A stretch of DNA of 32,153 bases, taken from an uncultured Campylobacter sp. Its GTDB lineage: Bacteria > Campylobacterota > Campylobacteria > Campylobacterales > Campylobacteraceae. The notes beneath the pieces are model-generated. The model made no database searches. It had not been told where the DNA came from and was given only the letters and a program-made list of their open reading frames with translations. The position numbers and the translations under genes were made by a program. Numbering within the stretch: position 1 is the stretch's first letter; every line of letters begins with the position of its first letter. Positions 5,780-14,314 of this stretch are shown here, in pieces. The stretch covers positions 1-32,153 of the forward strand of contig NZ_CALIBB010000223.1 in the NCBI RefSeq assembly GCF_938045595.1. Direction: 5' to 3'.

Positions 5780-7718
5780 TCTTTGCGCTTTCGATATCGT
5801 CGTTAGCGCCTAAATTTCGCACCAGACGGGTAGGCATGCTGTTATCTTTTTCAAATTTTGAGATGATCTCTACGATCTGCTCTCCAGAGACCGTCTCCTT
5901 CTCATACAGCGCCTTCACCATCTCCTCGATCGCCGGAGCGTAGGTCCTTAGCGTCTCTTTTACCGCCGCGTAGCGCTCATCCAGCGTCTTGCGGACATAT
6001 TCGTCGATCTTAACTGCCGTTACCTCGCTGTAATCCTTGATGCTTTGTCCGCCGTTTAGGAAGGAATACTGCTGCTTTTCTAGCACCGCAAGCCCGAGCG
6101 CATCGGTCATTCCGACCTGAGTAGCCATAAATTTAAGCATATCGGTAGCGCGCTGCAAATCGTTGCCCGCGCCGTCGGTGATCTCGCCTAAAAACACATC
6201 CTCCGCCGCGCGCCCCGCCAAAAACGTATCGATCTCGGCAAAAATTTCATGGCGCTGATGCAGATATCTATTTTCAAACGGAGAATTTAGCGTATATCCC
6301 GCAGCACTCAGTCCGCGCGGCACGATAGTTACTTTAGATACCGGCATCGCGCCTTTGGTAAGCTCGGCGATGAGTGCATGACCGCTTTCGTGGTAGGCGA
6401 CGATCCGCTTTTCGATCGGACTTACGCGGCGTGATTTTTTAGCCAGTCCGATACCGACGCGCTCGATCGCTTCGAGCAGGTCTTTTTGCTCGACCTCCGC
6501 CTTTGCCTCGCGACCCGCTAAAAGCGCGGCTTCGTTTATGATATTTGCAAGATCGGCTCCCGCAAAGCCCACGGTAAGGCGCGCGATCTCTTCGATATCG
6601 ATATCACGAGCAAATTTAACGTCGCGCATATGCACCTTTAAAATCGCCATTCTGCCGTCAAAATCAGGTCTATCAACTAGAACCTGCCTATCGAATCTAC
6701 CTGGACGCAAAAGCGCCGCATCCAGCGTCTCCGGGCGGTTGGTAGCCGCAAGGACGATTACCGGGCTTGATTCCGAGCCGAAGCCGTCCATCTCGGCAAG
6801 CAGCTGATTTAGCGTCTGCTCGCGCTCATCGTTGCCTCCGCCAATACCGCCTGCGGTTCTACTTTTGCCGATCGCGTCGATCTCGTCGATGAAAACGATC
6901 GCCGGAGCCTGTTTTTTAGCGTTATCAAATAGATCGCGCACTCTGCTGGCGCCCACGCCTACGAACATCTCGATGAAACTCGAGCCCGATACCGAAAAAA
7001 ACGGTACGTCCGCTTCGCCCGCGACCGCTTTGGCTAGCAGCGTCTTACCAGTGCCGGGAGGGCCCACTAAAAGCACGCCTTTTGGAATTTTAGCTCCGAG
7101 GCTAATGTATCGCTCGGGATTTTTTAAGAAATCTACAATCTCCTTAACCTCCTCTTTCGCCTCTTCGACGCCCGCGACATCGCTAAATTTAACCTTTGGC
7201 TTTTCGGCGCTTACCAGGTTTTTAGAGCTTCCGATACCGAGCACGCCACCACCCATATTGCGCTGCATGCGGTTGGCTAAAAACATCCAAATTCCAAAGA
7301 AAATCACGAGCGGCAAGACCCAGCTAAAGAGCAGATCGGTCAAAAAATTGCTCTCGTTATACGCGCCGTATGGAATTTTGCGCGATTCTAAAATTTGAAC
7401 GAGCTCGGGATCATCCACGCGTTTGGCGGTATAGATTACGTTGCCGACTTGCGCTTTAATCGTGGAGCTTCCGATGGAAACCATGCTTACTTGGGAGTTT
7501 TTGATCTGCGATTTTAGCTCGGAGTAAGTTACATTTCTACTCTCGCCCGAGACGGAGCCTAGCACTCCACCGCTATCAAATCCGCCGCTTGGTGAGATTG
7601 CCTTAAATACGACTATCAAAATAAGCGCGAAAATAATAAAAACGCCGATCGGATTTTTATTAAAAAAATTGTTTCCGCCGCCGTTTTGAGGGGGTTGATT
7701 GTTTTGGTTGTTGTTCAT
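5769..7718 (-). CDS. ftsH: ATP-dependent zinc metalloprotease FtsH
   Basis: FtsH is the membrane-anchored AAA+ protease that degrades misfolded membrane proteins and regulatory substrates. Of 649 residues, an N-terminal hydrophobic helix (25-42) and a second (about 127-147) flank a small periplasmic domain. The AAA domain follows, with Walker A GPPGTGKT (219-226), Walker B IVFIDEID (about 274-281) and the second region of homology ending RPGRFDRQ (338-345). The protease domain has the zinc motif HESGH (443-447) and the third ligand in TDGAGND near 515-520. The N-terminus is Asn/Gln-rich (MNNNQNNQPPQNGGGNN). The ATG overlaps the prmA stop by four bases (ATGA), so the two are translationally coupled. 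ftsH-prmA beside pgl is conserved with C. jejuni. Confidence 0.97.
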   Translation of the reverse strand: MNNNQNNQPPQNGGGNNFFNKNPIGVFIIFALILIVVFKAISPSGGFDSGGVLGSVSGESRNVTYSELKSQIKNSQVSMVSIGSSTIKAQVGNVIYTAKRVDDPELVQILESRKIPYGAYNESNFLTDLLFSWVLPLVIFFGIWMFLANRMQRNMGGGVLGIGSSKNLVSAEKPKVKFSDVAGVEEAKEEVKEIVDFLKNPERYISLGAKIPKGVLLVGPPGTGKTLLAKAVAGEADVPFFSVSGSSFIEMFVGVGASRVRDLFDNAKKQAPAIVFIDEIDAIGKSRTAGGIGGGNDEREQTLNQLLAEMDGFGSESSPVIVLAATNRPETLDAALLRPGRFDRQVLVDRPDFDGRMAILKVHMRDVKFARDIDIEEIARLTVGFAGADLANIINEAALLAGREAKAEVEQKDLLEAIERVGIGLAKKSRRVSPIEKRIVAYHESGHALIAELTKGAMPVSKVTIVPRGLSAAGYTLNSPFENRYLHQRHEIFAEIDTFLAGRAAEDVFLGEITDGAGNDLQRATDMLKFMATQVGMTDALGLAVLEKQQYSFLNGGQSIKDYSEVTAVKIDEYVRKTLDERYAAVKETLRTYAPAIEEMVKALYEKETVSGEQIVEIISKFEKDNSMPTRLVRNLGANDDIESAKSEA

Positions 7719-8578
7719 ATCTTCCTTTCATATACGAAGCTAAGCCATTCGTTTTGCTTTTTCATCTGCACGAAATTTAAATCCGAAAAGGCTTGCTCAA
7801 TCCTATCTTTATATTTTTCTAAAATTCCAGACAGCACGAGCTTGCCGCCAGGTTTTAGCGCTTTTTTCAGATCCGCGCTTAGGATCAAAATCACGTCGGC
7901 GATTATATTTACGACGATTAGATCAAACTGCGGCTGCGCACTTTTGCTTGAACTTTGCTCGCTCAAATTTGAAACGCTGCCGAGCCAAATTTTATCTATC
8001 CGCACGCCGTTTTTCTCGGCGTTTTGCTGCGTAGCGGTCACCGCCTGCTCGTCGGTATCGCAGGCGCTTACCTTTGCGCCCAGTTTTTTCATCGCGATAC
8101 TTAAAATTCCGCTGCCGCAACCTACGTCAAGCGCGCTCATGCCATTGCGAGCGAGTTCGCTAAGTAGCGCCAGGCACATATTGGTGCTTTCGTGATGACC
8201 CGAGCCGAACGCCAGCGCAGGATCGATCAGTAGATCGATTAGCACGGGATCTTGCGATCTTTCGCACCAGCTCGGACGGACGTAAAATTTGCCGACCGCC
8301 ACGGGCGCGACGCCTTTTTTATACTCATCGAGCCAGTCTTTGTTTTGCTTTTTTGAAATTTCGATCTGCAGATCGGCGTCTAAATTGAGAGATCGCGCGA
8401 GCGCCTTTTTAAACTCTTCAAACGCAAATTTTAAATTTTGCAGATCCTCTTCGTCGCGGATTATGAAACGCTCGCCGCGTTCTTCGACGCAGGTAACGCC
8501 GAGCTCAAACGCAAAGCTTTTAAAAAGCTCGCTTGCATTCGCGCTTTTTACGATCATCTCATAAAAAAAATCTTTCAT
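7715..8578 (-). CDS. prmA: Ribosomal protein L11 methyltransferase
   Basis: PrmA trimethylates lysines and the N-terminus of ribosomal protein L11 using S-adenosylmethionine. The N-terminal half (1-110) is the L11-recognition domain. The catalytic domain contains FGSGHHESTNMCL, the SAM-binding DVGCGSGILSIA near 150-161 and the family VNIIADVI motif. A short Ser/Gln-rich stretch (NLSEQSSSKSAQPQ) just before FDLIVVNI looks like a small insertion and resembles the larger low-complexity inserts in neighbouring genes. The 287-residue length is otherwise normal. The gene overlaps ftsH by four bases and begins 78 bp after hisA. That gap is AT-rich and could hold a promoter. Confidence 0.93.
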   Translation of the reverse strand: MKDFFYEMIVKSANASELFKSFAFELGVTCVEERGERFIIRDEEDLQNLKFAFEEFKKALARSLNLDADLQIEISKKQNKDWLDEYKKGVAPVAVGKFYVRPSWCERSQDPVLIDLLIDPALAFGSGHHESTNMCLALLSELARNGMSALDVGCGSGILSIAMKKLGAKVSACDTDEQAVTATQQNAEKNGVRIDKIWLGSVSNLSEQSSSKSAQPQFDLIVVNIIADVILILSADLKKALKPGGKLVLSGILEKYKDRIEQAFSDLNFVQMKKQNEWLSFVYERKI

Positions 8579-8656
8579 CGCCTCACATCGCCTTTAAATT
8601 TTAAAATTTGCATATTACTAAAATTTAGTTCAAACTTTGCTTACGCTCGGGCGTTT

Positions 8657-9364
8657 TTATAGAGCTTCAAACGCCTTTTTAAGATCGAGCGTGCCCTCGT
8701 AATACGCCTTGCCGACGATAACGCCTGCGATGAGCTCTGCGTTTTTTAGCGCGATTATGTCGTTTATATCTTTCACGCCGCCGCTTGCGATAGTGTCGAT
8801 ACCGCTAGCTTTCGCGATAGAGCGGCTAAATTCTACGTTCACGCCGCTTAGCATCCCGTCGCGCGATATGTCGGTACAGATGATCGCGCAAACGCCCGCG
8901 TCCGCGTAGTCTCGCGCCAGATCGGTCGCTTTTACGCGGCTTAGCTCCGCCCAGCCCTCGGTCGCTACGAGCCCCTCTTTTGCGTCTATGCCCACGACGA
9001 TGCGGTAAAGCTTCGCCATCCTCCTTACGAAATCCGGGTTTTTTAGCGCCGCCGAGCCCAGGATAAATCTATCGACGCCCAAGCTCAAATACCCCTTTAT
9101 ACGCGCTTCGTCGCGGATGCCGCCGCCCACTTCTACGTGCAGGCGCGTGCTTTTTACGATCCGCTCGATCGCTTTGAAATTTACCGCCTCGCCCGCAAAC
9201 GCGCCGTCGAGATCAACCAGATGCAACCACTTAGCGCCGAGATCTTCAAATTTTTTGGCTAGCTCGCAGGGGTCTTTGGAATAAATTTTTGCGCTTTGCA
9301 TCTCGCCCTTGCTAAGGCGCACGGCGCATCCTTGTTTCAGATCGATCGCAGGGAAAATCTCCAT
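8657..9364 (-). CDS. hisA: Phosphoribosylformimino-AICAR ribotide isomerase
   Basis: HisA isomerises ProFAR to PRFAR in histidine synthesis. It is a (beta/alpha)8 barrel of 235 residues. The N-terminal strand MEIFPAIDLKQGCAVRL holds the first catalytic Asp, and the second is in ICTDISRDGMLSG. The two phosphate-binding half-barrel motifs are VEVGGGIRD and IASGGVKD. A GTG one codon upstream (9367) is in frame, but GGAG is only two bases from it and five from the ATG at 9364, so the ATG is chosen. That ATG overlaps the hisH stop by one base (TGATG). hisF is not in this window. Confidence 0.95.
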   Translation of the reverse strand: MEIFPAIDLKQGCAVRLSKGEMQSAKIYSKDPCELAKKFEDLGAKWLHLVDLDGAFAGEAVNFKAIERIVKSTRLHVEVGGGIRDEARIKGYLSLGVDRFILGSAALKNPDFVRRMAKLYRIVVGIDAKEGLVATEGWAELSRVKATDLARDYADAGVCAIICTDISRDGMLSGVNVEFSRSIAKASGIDTIASGGVKDINDIIALKNAELIAGVIVGKAYYEGTLDLKKAFEAL

Positions 9365-10107
9365 CACAGCTCCGTAAAATTTTTAATGATTTTTATGCCC
9401 GCATCGTGGCTTTTTTCGGGATGCGGCTGAAAGGCAAATACGTTTTCGCGCCAGATCGCGCTTGCAAACTCATAGCCGTAAAACGTGCTCGCAAGCGTGA
9501 TCTCGCGCGCGCAAAGGACGTGATAGGAGTGCACGAAATACAGATACTCAAACTCGCCTAGGCCCGCATTTATCGGCGAGCGCTTGATAAAATGCGCACT
9601 GTTCCAGCCTACGTGCGGGATCTTTAGGCTTTCGGCGCGGGTAAAATTTTGCCCGCTGCGCTCGCTCAGCTCTGCCCTATCTGAATTAAATTCCGTCTCG
9701 CCCGATATAAATTTTGTATTTTCTCTAAATTTCATATTTTCGGACCTGGATTCCGCCCCCCGAATATTAAATTTCGTTTTGTCAAATTTCACGACGCGAC
9801 CGGGCAAAATTCCAAGCCCGCTACGCGCGCCGAATTCCTCGCTCTGTTCAAACAGAAGCTGCATCCCAAGGCAGATGCCTAAAAAATATCTGCCGCTTGC
9901 GACGAATTCTTTAATCGCGGCGTCCATACCGCTTGCGCGAAGCCTCTCCATCGCCTCGCCGAATGCGCCCACGCCCGGAAGCAGAGCTTTATCGCAGCTC
10001 AAAAGCTCCTCAGGGCTGCGCGCGAGGCAAAATTTAGCGCCGCAGAAGCTAAGCGCGTTCATCACGCTTTGGATATTGCCCGCGCCGTAATCCACGATAC
10101 CGATCAA
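9364..10107 (-). CDS. hisH: Imidazole glycerol phosphate synthase, glutaminase subunit HisH, with an internal insert
   Basis: HisH hydrolyses glutamine and passes ammonia to HisF for the imidazole ring-forming step. The class I amidotransferase triad is present: Cys79 in GICLGMQLLF, and His229 and Glu231 in FQPHPEKS. YGAGNIQSV and LPGVGAFGEAM are also typical. It has 247 residues against about 200 for the family. The excess is an Asn/Ser/Arg/Glu-rich insert at about 109-159 (for example SENMKFRENTKF, RSGQNFTRAES) between LPGRVVKF and IPHVGWN, which are nearly adjacent in other HisH proteins. All catalytic residues flank the insert intact. The ATG overlaps the pglF stop by four bases, tying the his pair to the glycosylation genes. 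Confidence 0.93.
   Translation of the reverse strand: MIGIVDYGAGNIQSVMNALSFCGAKFCLARSPEELLSCDKALLPGVGAFGEAMERLRASGMDAAIKEFVASGRYFLGICLGMQLLFEQSEEFGARSGLGILPGRVVKFDKTKFNIRGAESRSENMKFRENTKFISGETEFNSDRAELSERSGQNFTRAESLKIPHVGWNSAHFIKRSPINAGLGEFEYLYFVHSYHVLCAREITLASTFYGYEFASAIWRENVFAFQPHPEKSHDAGIKIIKNFTEL
9631..9783 (-). repeat. Low-complexity in-frame insert in hisH
   Basis: An AT-rich tract rich in AAATTTC/GAATTT units encodes residues about 109-159, with FDKTK, FNIRG, AESRS, ENMKF and similar pentads. The flanking HisH sequence is contiguous in homologues as known from the family. It is more diverged than the other inserts in the window. Confidence 0.6.
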
Positions 10108-11909
10108 GCCGTGCCCTTCATATCGTTTAATCGGTGCGAAAACTCGGGCACGATACGCTTTAGCTTATCCGCGACCTGCGCGTCCTCGCACTCCGAAAGC
10201 TCCTCGATCTGTGAGCTTAGCTCTTGCAGGTCATATTTTGCGGAGTGGGTTACGAATATGGATTGATACTTCGTGCTCTTGTCGTTTTCGTCGATCAAAA
10301 GCTCCTCGTAAAGCTTCTCGCCGGGACGCAGACCTACAAATTTAATGCCCAGCTCCTCCTTACCGGCAAGCTGCAGCATTCGCTTGGCAAGATCGGCGAT
10401 CTTTACGGGCTCGCCCATATCCAGCACGAAAAGCTCGCCGCCTCGCGCGATGGAGGCCGCTTGAAGCACGAGCTGGCACGCCTCGCTAACGAGCATAAAA
10501 TATCTCGTAATCTCGGGGTGCGTAACGGTAAGCGGCTCGTTCGCTTCGATCTGGCGTTTAAATTTAGGGATGACGCTGCCGCTTGAGCCGAGCACGTTTC
10601 CGAAGCGCACCGCGACGATCTGCGTATCGCTTGCCGCGTCGTTGGAATTTAGCGCGTAAAGCTCGCAGATACGCTTCGTCGTGCCCATAATGTTCGTCGG
10701 TCGCACCGCCTTATCGGTCGAGATCAAAACGACCTTTTTCGCGCCATATTTTTTGGATAGATCGATTACGTTTTTTGTGCCGATGATATTGTTTTTGACC
10801 GCTAGATGCGGATTAAATTCGCATAGCGGCACGTGCTTATACGCCGCTGCGTGCACGACTACTTCGGGATGAAATTCTGCAAAAACCTCCTCCAGCTCAT
10901 GGCGATAAACGACGTTTATCATCTTTAGCTCGTTACGCGCGTCCGCGCCCGTCGCTTCGTTGATCGAGTAGAGGTTAAACTCGCTGTGTTCGACCATGAT
11001 AAGACGCTTTGCGCCGAATTTTAAACACTGCTTGCAAATTTCGCTTCCTATCGTGCCGCCCGCGCCCGTTACCAGCACGATCTTGTCTTTGATAAAATTT
11101 TCGATCGCCTTGGTGTCGAGGTCTTTTGGCTTGCGAGCGAGCAGATCCTCGATCGATACGTCGCGGATCTTTTTGCTCTCATCCTCCAAAAGCGAAAAGA
11201 GCTTGATATCCTTTAGCCCGTATGCAAACAGCTCGTCGTAGAGCTCCTTTAGCTCGTCAGGATACAGCGCCAGCGCGATGATCGCGGTTTTAGCGCCGCT
11301 ATCTTTGATCATCTGCGGAATTTCGCTCTTGGCTCTGACGACATAATTTTCGCAATACGTTCCTACTAGCTCAGGCCGCCCGTCCACGACGCCTACGGGA
11401 TAGTAGTTGATATATTTTTGCCGCATACCTTTTAGGACGTGAAAGGTCTTACTCGTAGCGCCTACGACGATACAAGGCTCGTTATTCGTGATATTTTTCT
11501 TCTCACTTAGAAACATCCGCTTTGAAATTCTAATCCCACCGATTAAAATAAACGAGATCGCCGCATCGATGATGATGACCGAGCGCGGGAATGGGTTAAA
11601 AATTTTACTCGCTAGAAAGAATAGGATTAAAAAGGTAAGTGCTGCCATCACGTGCGCATAAAAGAGCTTTCTTGCTTCATATAGACCGAAAAATCTCCAC
11701 GGAACTAAATAGATCCGCAAAAACCAAAAGTAGAAAATTTTAATCGCAGTAAGGCTCGAGGCGCTAAGCAGCGCGCCTTTATAAAATTCGTTCGGTATAT
11801 CTCCGCTAAATCGCAGCAAAAACGCGATGTAAACGGAGAGGATCGAGATAAAAATATCTCCTAGCAAAAAAAACGCGAAGCGGCTAAATTTAGTGGGCTT
11901 TAACAGCAT
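10104..11909 (-). CDS. pglF: UDP-GlcNAc 4,6-dehydratase PglF
   Basis: PglF makes UDP-4-keto-6-deoxy-GlcNAc, the first step to UDP-diacetylbacillosamine. Four N-terminal transmembrane segments (about 10-30, 45-66, 84-100, 111-128) precede a first nucleotide-binding region and then the catalytic short-chain dehydrogenase domain. That domain has TGAGGTIGSE (281-290) for NAD and STDKAVRPTNIMGTTKR (397-413), in which the usual active-site Tyr is Met, as in this family. At 601 residues the length is typical. Its stop overlaps hisH by four bases and its ATG overlaps the pglE stop by one base. The C. jejuni neighbour pglG is not found here. Confidence 0.96.
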   Translation of the reverse strand: MLLKPTKFSRFAFFLLGDIFISILSVYIAFLLRFSGDIPNEFYKGALLSASSLTAIKIFYFWFLRIYLVPWRFFGLYEARKLFYAHVMAALTFLILFFLASKIFNPFPRSVIIIDAAISFILIGGIRISKRMFLSEKKNITNNEPCIVVGATSKTFHVLKGMRQKYINYYPVGVVDGRPELVGTYCENYVVRAKSEIPQMIKDSGAKTAIIALALYPDELKELYDELFAYGLKDIKLFSLLEDESKKIRDVSIEDLLARKPKDLDTKAIENFIKDKIVLVTGAGGTIGSEICKQCLKFGAKRLIMVEHSEFNLYSINEATGADARNELKMINVVYRHELEEVFAEFHPEVVVHAAAYKHVPLCEFNPHLAVKNNIIGTKNVIDLSKKYGAKKVVLISTDKAVRPTNIMGTTKRICELYALNSNDAASDTQIVAVRFGNVLGSSGSVIPKFKRQIEANEPLTVTHPEITRYFMLVSEACQLVLQAASIARGGELFVLDMGEPVKIADLAKRMLQLAGKEELGIKFVGLRPGEKLYEELLIDENDKSTKYQSIFVTHSAKYDLQELSSQIEELSECEDAQVADKLKRIVPEFSHRLNDMKGTA

Positions 11910-13006
11910 CAGATGTTTTCTTTTACGATTTTTACGACGCGCTCAATCGTCTCGTCGCTCATATCGGTGCCGCTAGGAAGGCAGATGCCGCGACTAAACA
12001 TATCCTCGCTCGTGCCGTCAACTACGCTAAGTGCGCCTGCGAAGATGCTTTGCAGATGCATCGGCTTCCAAAGCGGACGAGATTCGATGTCGGCTTTATT
12101 TAGCGCATCGATTACCTTTAGATGGGCATTCTTTTTCTTAAATAGAAGCGTCGTAAGCCATCTATTACCCTCGCCGCCTTCGACTTCGGGCATAAACTCC
12201 ACGTCGGTGCCTATAAACAGATCCTCGTAAATTTTAAAAATTTCACGCTTTCTCTTTACGCGCTGCGGCAAGACCTCCATCTGGCCTACGCCGATAGCGC
12301 CTAAGACGTTGCTTAAGCGGTAGTTGTAGCCGTAGTCCTTGTGCTCGTAGTGAAGCAGCGGCTCGCGCGCCTGGGTGCTTAAAAATCTAGCCTTAGCCAC
12401 TAGCTCCTCATCGTTTGAGATCAGCATTCCGCCGCCTGAGGTAGTGATGATTTTATTGCCGTTGAAGCTTAACGCGCCGCATTTTCCGATACCACCAAGT
12501 GCTTTACCCTTATAAAATCCGCCCAGCGCCTCTGCGGCATCCTCGATAACATCAATGCCTTCGTTCGCGCAAATTTCGCATATCTCATCCATCTTCGCAG
12601 CCTGTCCGTAAAGATGCGTAACGACGAGCACCTTTGGTTTTTTCGACGATTTTTTGATCGCTTCTTTAAGCAGCTTCGGGCTTAAATTCCAACTCTCGTC
12701 GCTGTCTATCAGCACCGGCACGCAGCGCTCGTAAAATATCGGATTTAGCGACGCCATGAAGGTAAACGTGGAGCCAAGCACCACGTCGCCGTCCTTTACG
12801 CCGCTGCAGCGAAGCGCTAGATGAAGCGCCGCCGTGCCTGCGTTTAGCGCTAGCGCGCCGCGCGTGCCAGTGTAGGACTTCACTGCGTCTTCAAAGCGAT
12901 TGACATATTCGCCCAAAGGCGCGATATAGTTGCTTTCAAATACCTTTTTTATATACTCAAGCTCATTGCCGCCCATATTCGGTGGGCTTAAAAATACTCT
13001 TGCCAT
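11909..13006 (-). CDS. pglE: UDP-4-amino-sugar aminotransferase PglE
   Basis: PglE is a PLP enzyme of the DegT/DnrJ/EryC1 family that aminates the PglF keto-sugar at C4 with glutamate. The protein (365 residues) shows ALALNAGTAALHLALR near the cofactor phosphate, EDAAEALGGFYKG, and the Schiff-base lysine in SFNGNKIITTSGGG (about Lys185). The frame extends upstream to 13099, but AAGGAAGGA five bases before the ATG at 13006 and the match of MARVFLSPPNMGGNE to the family N-terminus fix this start. It is separated from pglD by 116 bp, the second-longest gap in the locus, with an extended -10 candidate in it. The stop overlaps pglF (TGATG). Confidence 0.96.
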   Translation of the reverse strand: MARVFLSPPNMGGNELEYIKKVFESNYIAPLGEYVNRFEDAVKSYTGTRGALALNAGTAALHLALRCSGVKDGDVVLGSTFTFMASLNPIFYERCVPVLIDSDESWNLSPKLLKEAIKKSSKKPKVLVVTHLYGQAAKMDEICEICANEGIDVIEDAAEALGGFYKGKALGGIGKCGALSFNGNKIITTSGGGMLISNDEELVAKARFLSTQAREPLLHYEHKDYGYNYRLSNVLGAIGVGQMEVLPQRVKRKREIFKIYEDLFIGTDVEFMPEVEGGEGNRWLTTLLFKKKNAHLKVIDALNKADIESRPLWKPMHLQSIFAGALSVVDGTSEDMFSRGICLPSGTDMSDETIERVVKIVKENI

Positions 13007-13089
13007 CTCTATCCTTCCTTGATCTTTAAATTTAACCTCGCGCGGAGCAAGGCTAAATTTAGCTTTCGGCATTAAATTTAAATGCTCGG

Positions 13090-13098
13090 ATTTTATCA
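13090..13098 (-). promoter_or_regulatory. Candidate internal promoter before pglE (extended -10)
   Basis: The minus strand reads TGATAAAAT, matching TGnTATAAT at eight of nine positions, about 85 bases before the pglE ATG in the pglD-pglE gap. It could give extra transcription of pglE, pglF, hisH and hisA. Confidence 0.3.
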
Positions 13099-13122
13099 CT
13101 TTTAATGCTATAAATTTTAAAT

Positions 13123-13722
13123 TCAGCCATTTTTTTTAATCACGCGAGCAGGCACGCCTACGGCTACGCTGTCGCTAGCTATGTCGCGCACGACCGCAGC
13201 GCCCGCGCCGATGATGCAGCGCTGCCCGATACTTAGTCTCTGAATGACGCTGGCACCGATTCCAATGTGTGAAAACGCCCCCACCCTCACGCCGCCCGCA
13301 AGCGCCGCGTTTGGGCTAATGTGCGCAAACTCGCCGATCTCGCACTCATGCTCGATTACGACGCCAGAGTTGATTATCGCGCCGCGACCGATTTTAGCTC
13401 GCGCATTTATCACGGCGCCGGGCATTACGACCGCGCCCTCGCCGATGGTGGCGCTTGGGCTAACGATGGCGCTTTGATGAATTAGCGTCGCTATCTCAAA
13501 ACCTGCGCGCGCTACCTTCTCTTGTATCTTTGCGCGGGTTTTATTATCGCCGATTGCGATTATTACGGGATGCTTCGGCAGATCCTCGCTAAATTTCAGC
13601 CCCGCGGCGTCGTCTAAAAAAACGACCTCGCTAAATTTAGCCCCGCGCGCGGCTAGCGCAACGTCCGCAACCACCAGCCCGTGTCCGCTCGCACCGTAAA
13701 CGTAAATTTTAGTTGTGTCCAT
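13123..13722 (-). CDS. pglD: UDP-N-acetylbacillosamine N-acetyltransferase PglD
   Basis: PglD acetylates the C4 amine to finish UDP-diacetylbacillosamine. The N-terminal Rossmann-like part (KIYVYGASGHGLVVADVAL) binds the UDP-sugar. From about residue 85 comes a left-handed beta-helix of hexapeptide repeats (SATIGEGAVVMPGAVINARA, IGIGASVIQRLSIGQRCIIG). The catalytic His is probably the one in VVIEHECEIG. The length of 199 residues is normal. Its 5' end overlaps the pglC 3' end by 14 bases, so it is translationally coupled. It ends with KKNG and a TGA. Confidence 0.95.
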   Translation of the reverse strand: MDTTKIYVYGASGHGLVVADVALAARGAKFSEVVFLDDAAGLKFSEDLPKHPVIIAIGDNKTRAKIQEKVARAGFEIATLIHQSAIVSPSATIGEGAVVMPGAVINARAKIGRGAIINSGVVIEHECEIGEFAHISPNAALAGGVRVGAFSHIGIGASVIQRLSIGQRCIIGAGAAVVRDIASDSVAVGVPARVIKKNG

Positions 13723-14314
13723 TAAATTTCTCCGTCGTCGCCATGCCCTCTTTATTCACGCCCTCTTTCGCAATCACTTTTTTAATCGTCAAAAGCGCGA
13801 TCTTAAGATCGAGCGCGAAGCTTAAATTTTGCGCGTAATACGTATCGAACTCAAATTTTTTCTCCCAGCTGATCGCGTTGCGTCCGTTTACCTGCGCAAG
13901 CCCCGTGATGCCCGGACGCACGCTGTGCCTAAGGCGCTGCTGCGGCGAATAAAGCGGCAAGTATTCGATTAGCAGCGGTCGCGGCCCGATGAAGCTCATA
14001 TCGCCCTTTAGCACGTTGAAAAGCTGCGGCAGCTCATCCAGGCTTAGCGCGCGGATCTTTTTGCCGTAATCGTTCAGCCGCTCTTCGTCGGGCAGAAGCT
14101 CGCCGTCTGCGCCGCGCTCGTCGCTCATCGTTTTAAATTTGTAAATTTTAAAAATTTGCTCATCAAGCCCAGGGCGAGATTGCGTAAAAATCGCGCTTTT
14201 GCTAATGTGCTTGCGGATCAAGAACCACGTAAGCGCCATCACGGGCGAAACCAAAATAATCAAAATCAAAGCCGCCGTAAAATCAAGCGCACGTTTTAAA
14301 AAGCTCTTATACAT
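13709..14314 (-). CDS. pglC: Undecaprenyl-phosphate diacetylbacillosamine phosphotransferase PglC
   Basis: PglC is a monotopic phosphoglycosyl transferase that moves phospho-diacetylbacillosamine to undecaprenyl phosphate and so starts the lipid-linked glycan. A single N-terminal membrane helix (residues 8-32, FTAALILIILVSPVMAL) contains the Ser-Pro re-entrant break. The core has FKIYKFKTM, the catalytic Asp-Glu in LSLDELPQLFNVLKGDMS, FIGPRPLL and VRPGITGLAQVNGR. Its 201 residues match the family. It overlaps pglA at its 5' end by 8 bases and pglD at its 3' end. Confidence 0.96.
   Translation of the reverse strand: MYKSFLKRALDFTAALILIILVSPVMALTWFLIRKHISKSAIFTQSRPGLDEQIFKIYKFKTMSDERGADGELLPDEERLNDYGKKIRALSLDELPQLFNVLKGDMSFIGPRPLLIEYLPLYSPQQRLRHSVRPGITGLAQVNGRNAISWEKKFEFDTYYAQNLSFALDLKIALLTIKKVIAKEGVNKEGMATTEKFNGHN

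Noticed and set aside
6832..7398. 188-codon plus-strand frame opposite ftsH
   Set aside because: It is antisense to the conserved AAA domain and its Ser/Pro/Leu-rich product is typical of a shadow frame.
7686..8195. 169-codon plus-strand frame opposite prmA
   Set aside because: Shadow of prmA, whose SAM motif and length are normal. No ribosome-binding site or family features.
9365..9367. GTG as the hisA start
   Set aside because: Only two bases from the GGAG site. The next codon, ATG 9364, has correct spacing and matches the HisA N-terminus.
9584..10090. 168-codon plus-strand frame opposite hisH
   Set aside because: It runs antisense through both the insert and the catalytic Cys region of hisH. 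Composition is that of a shadow.
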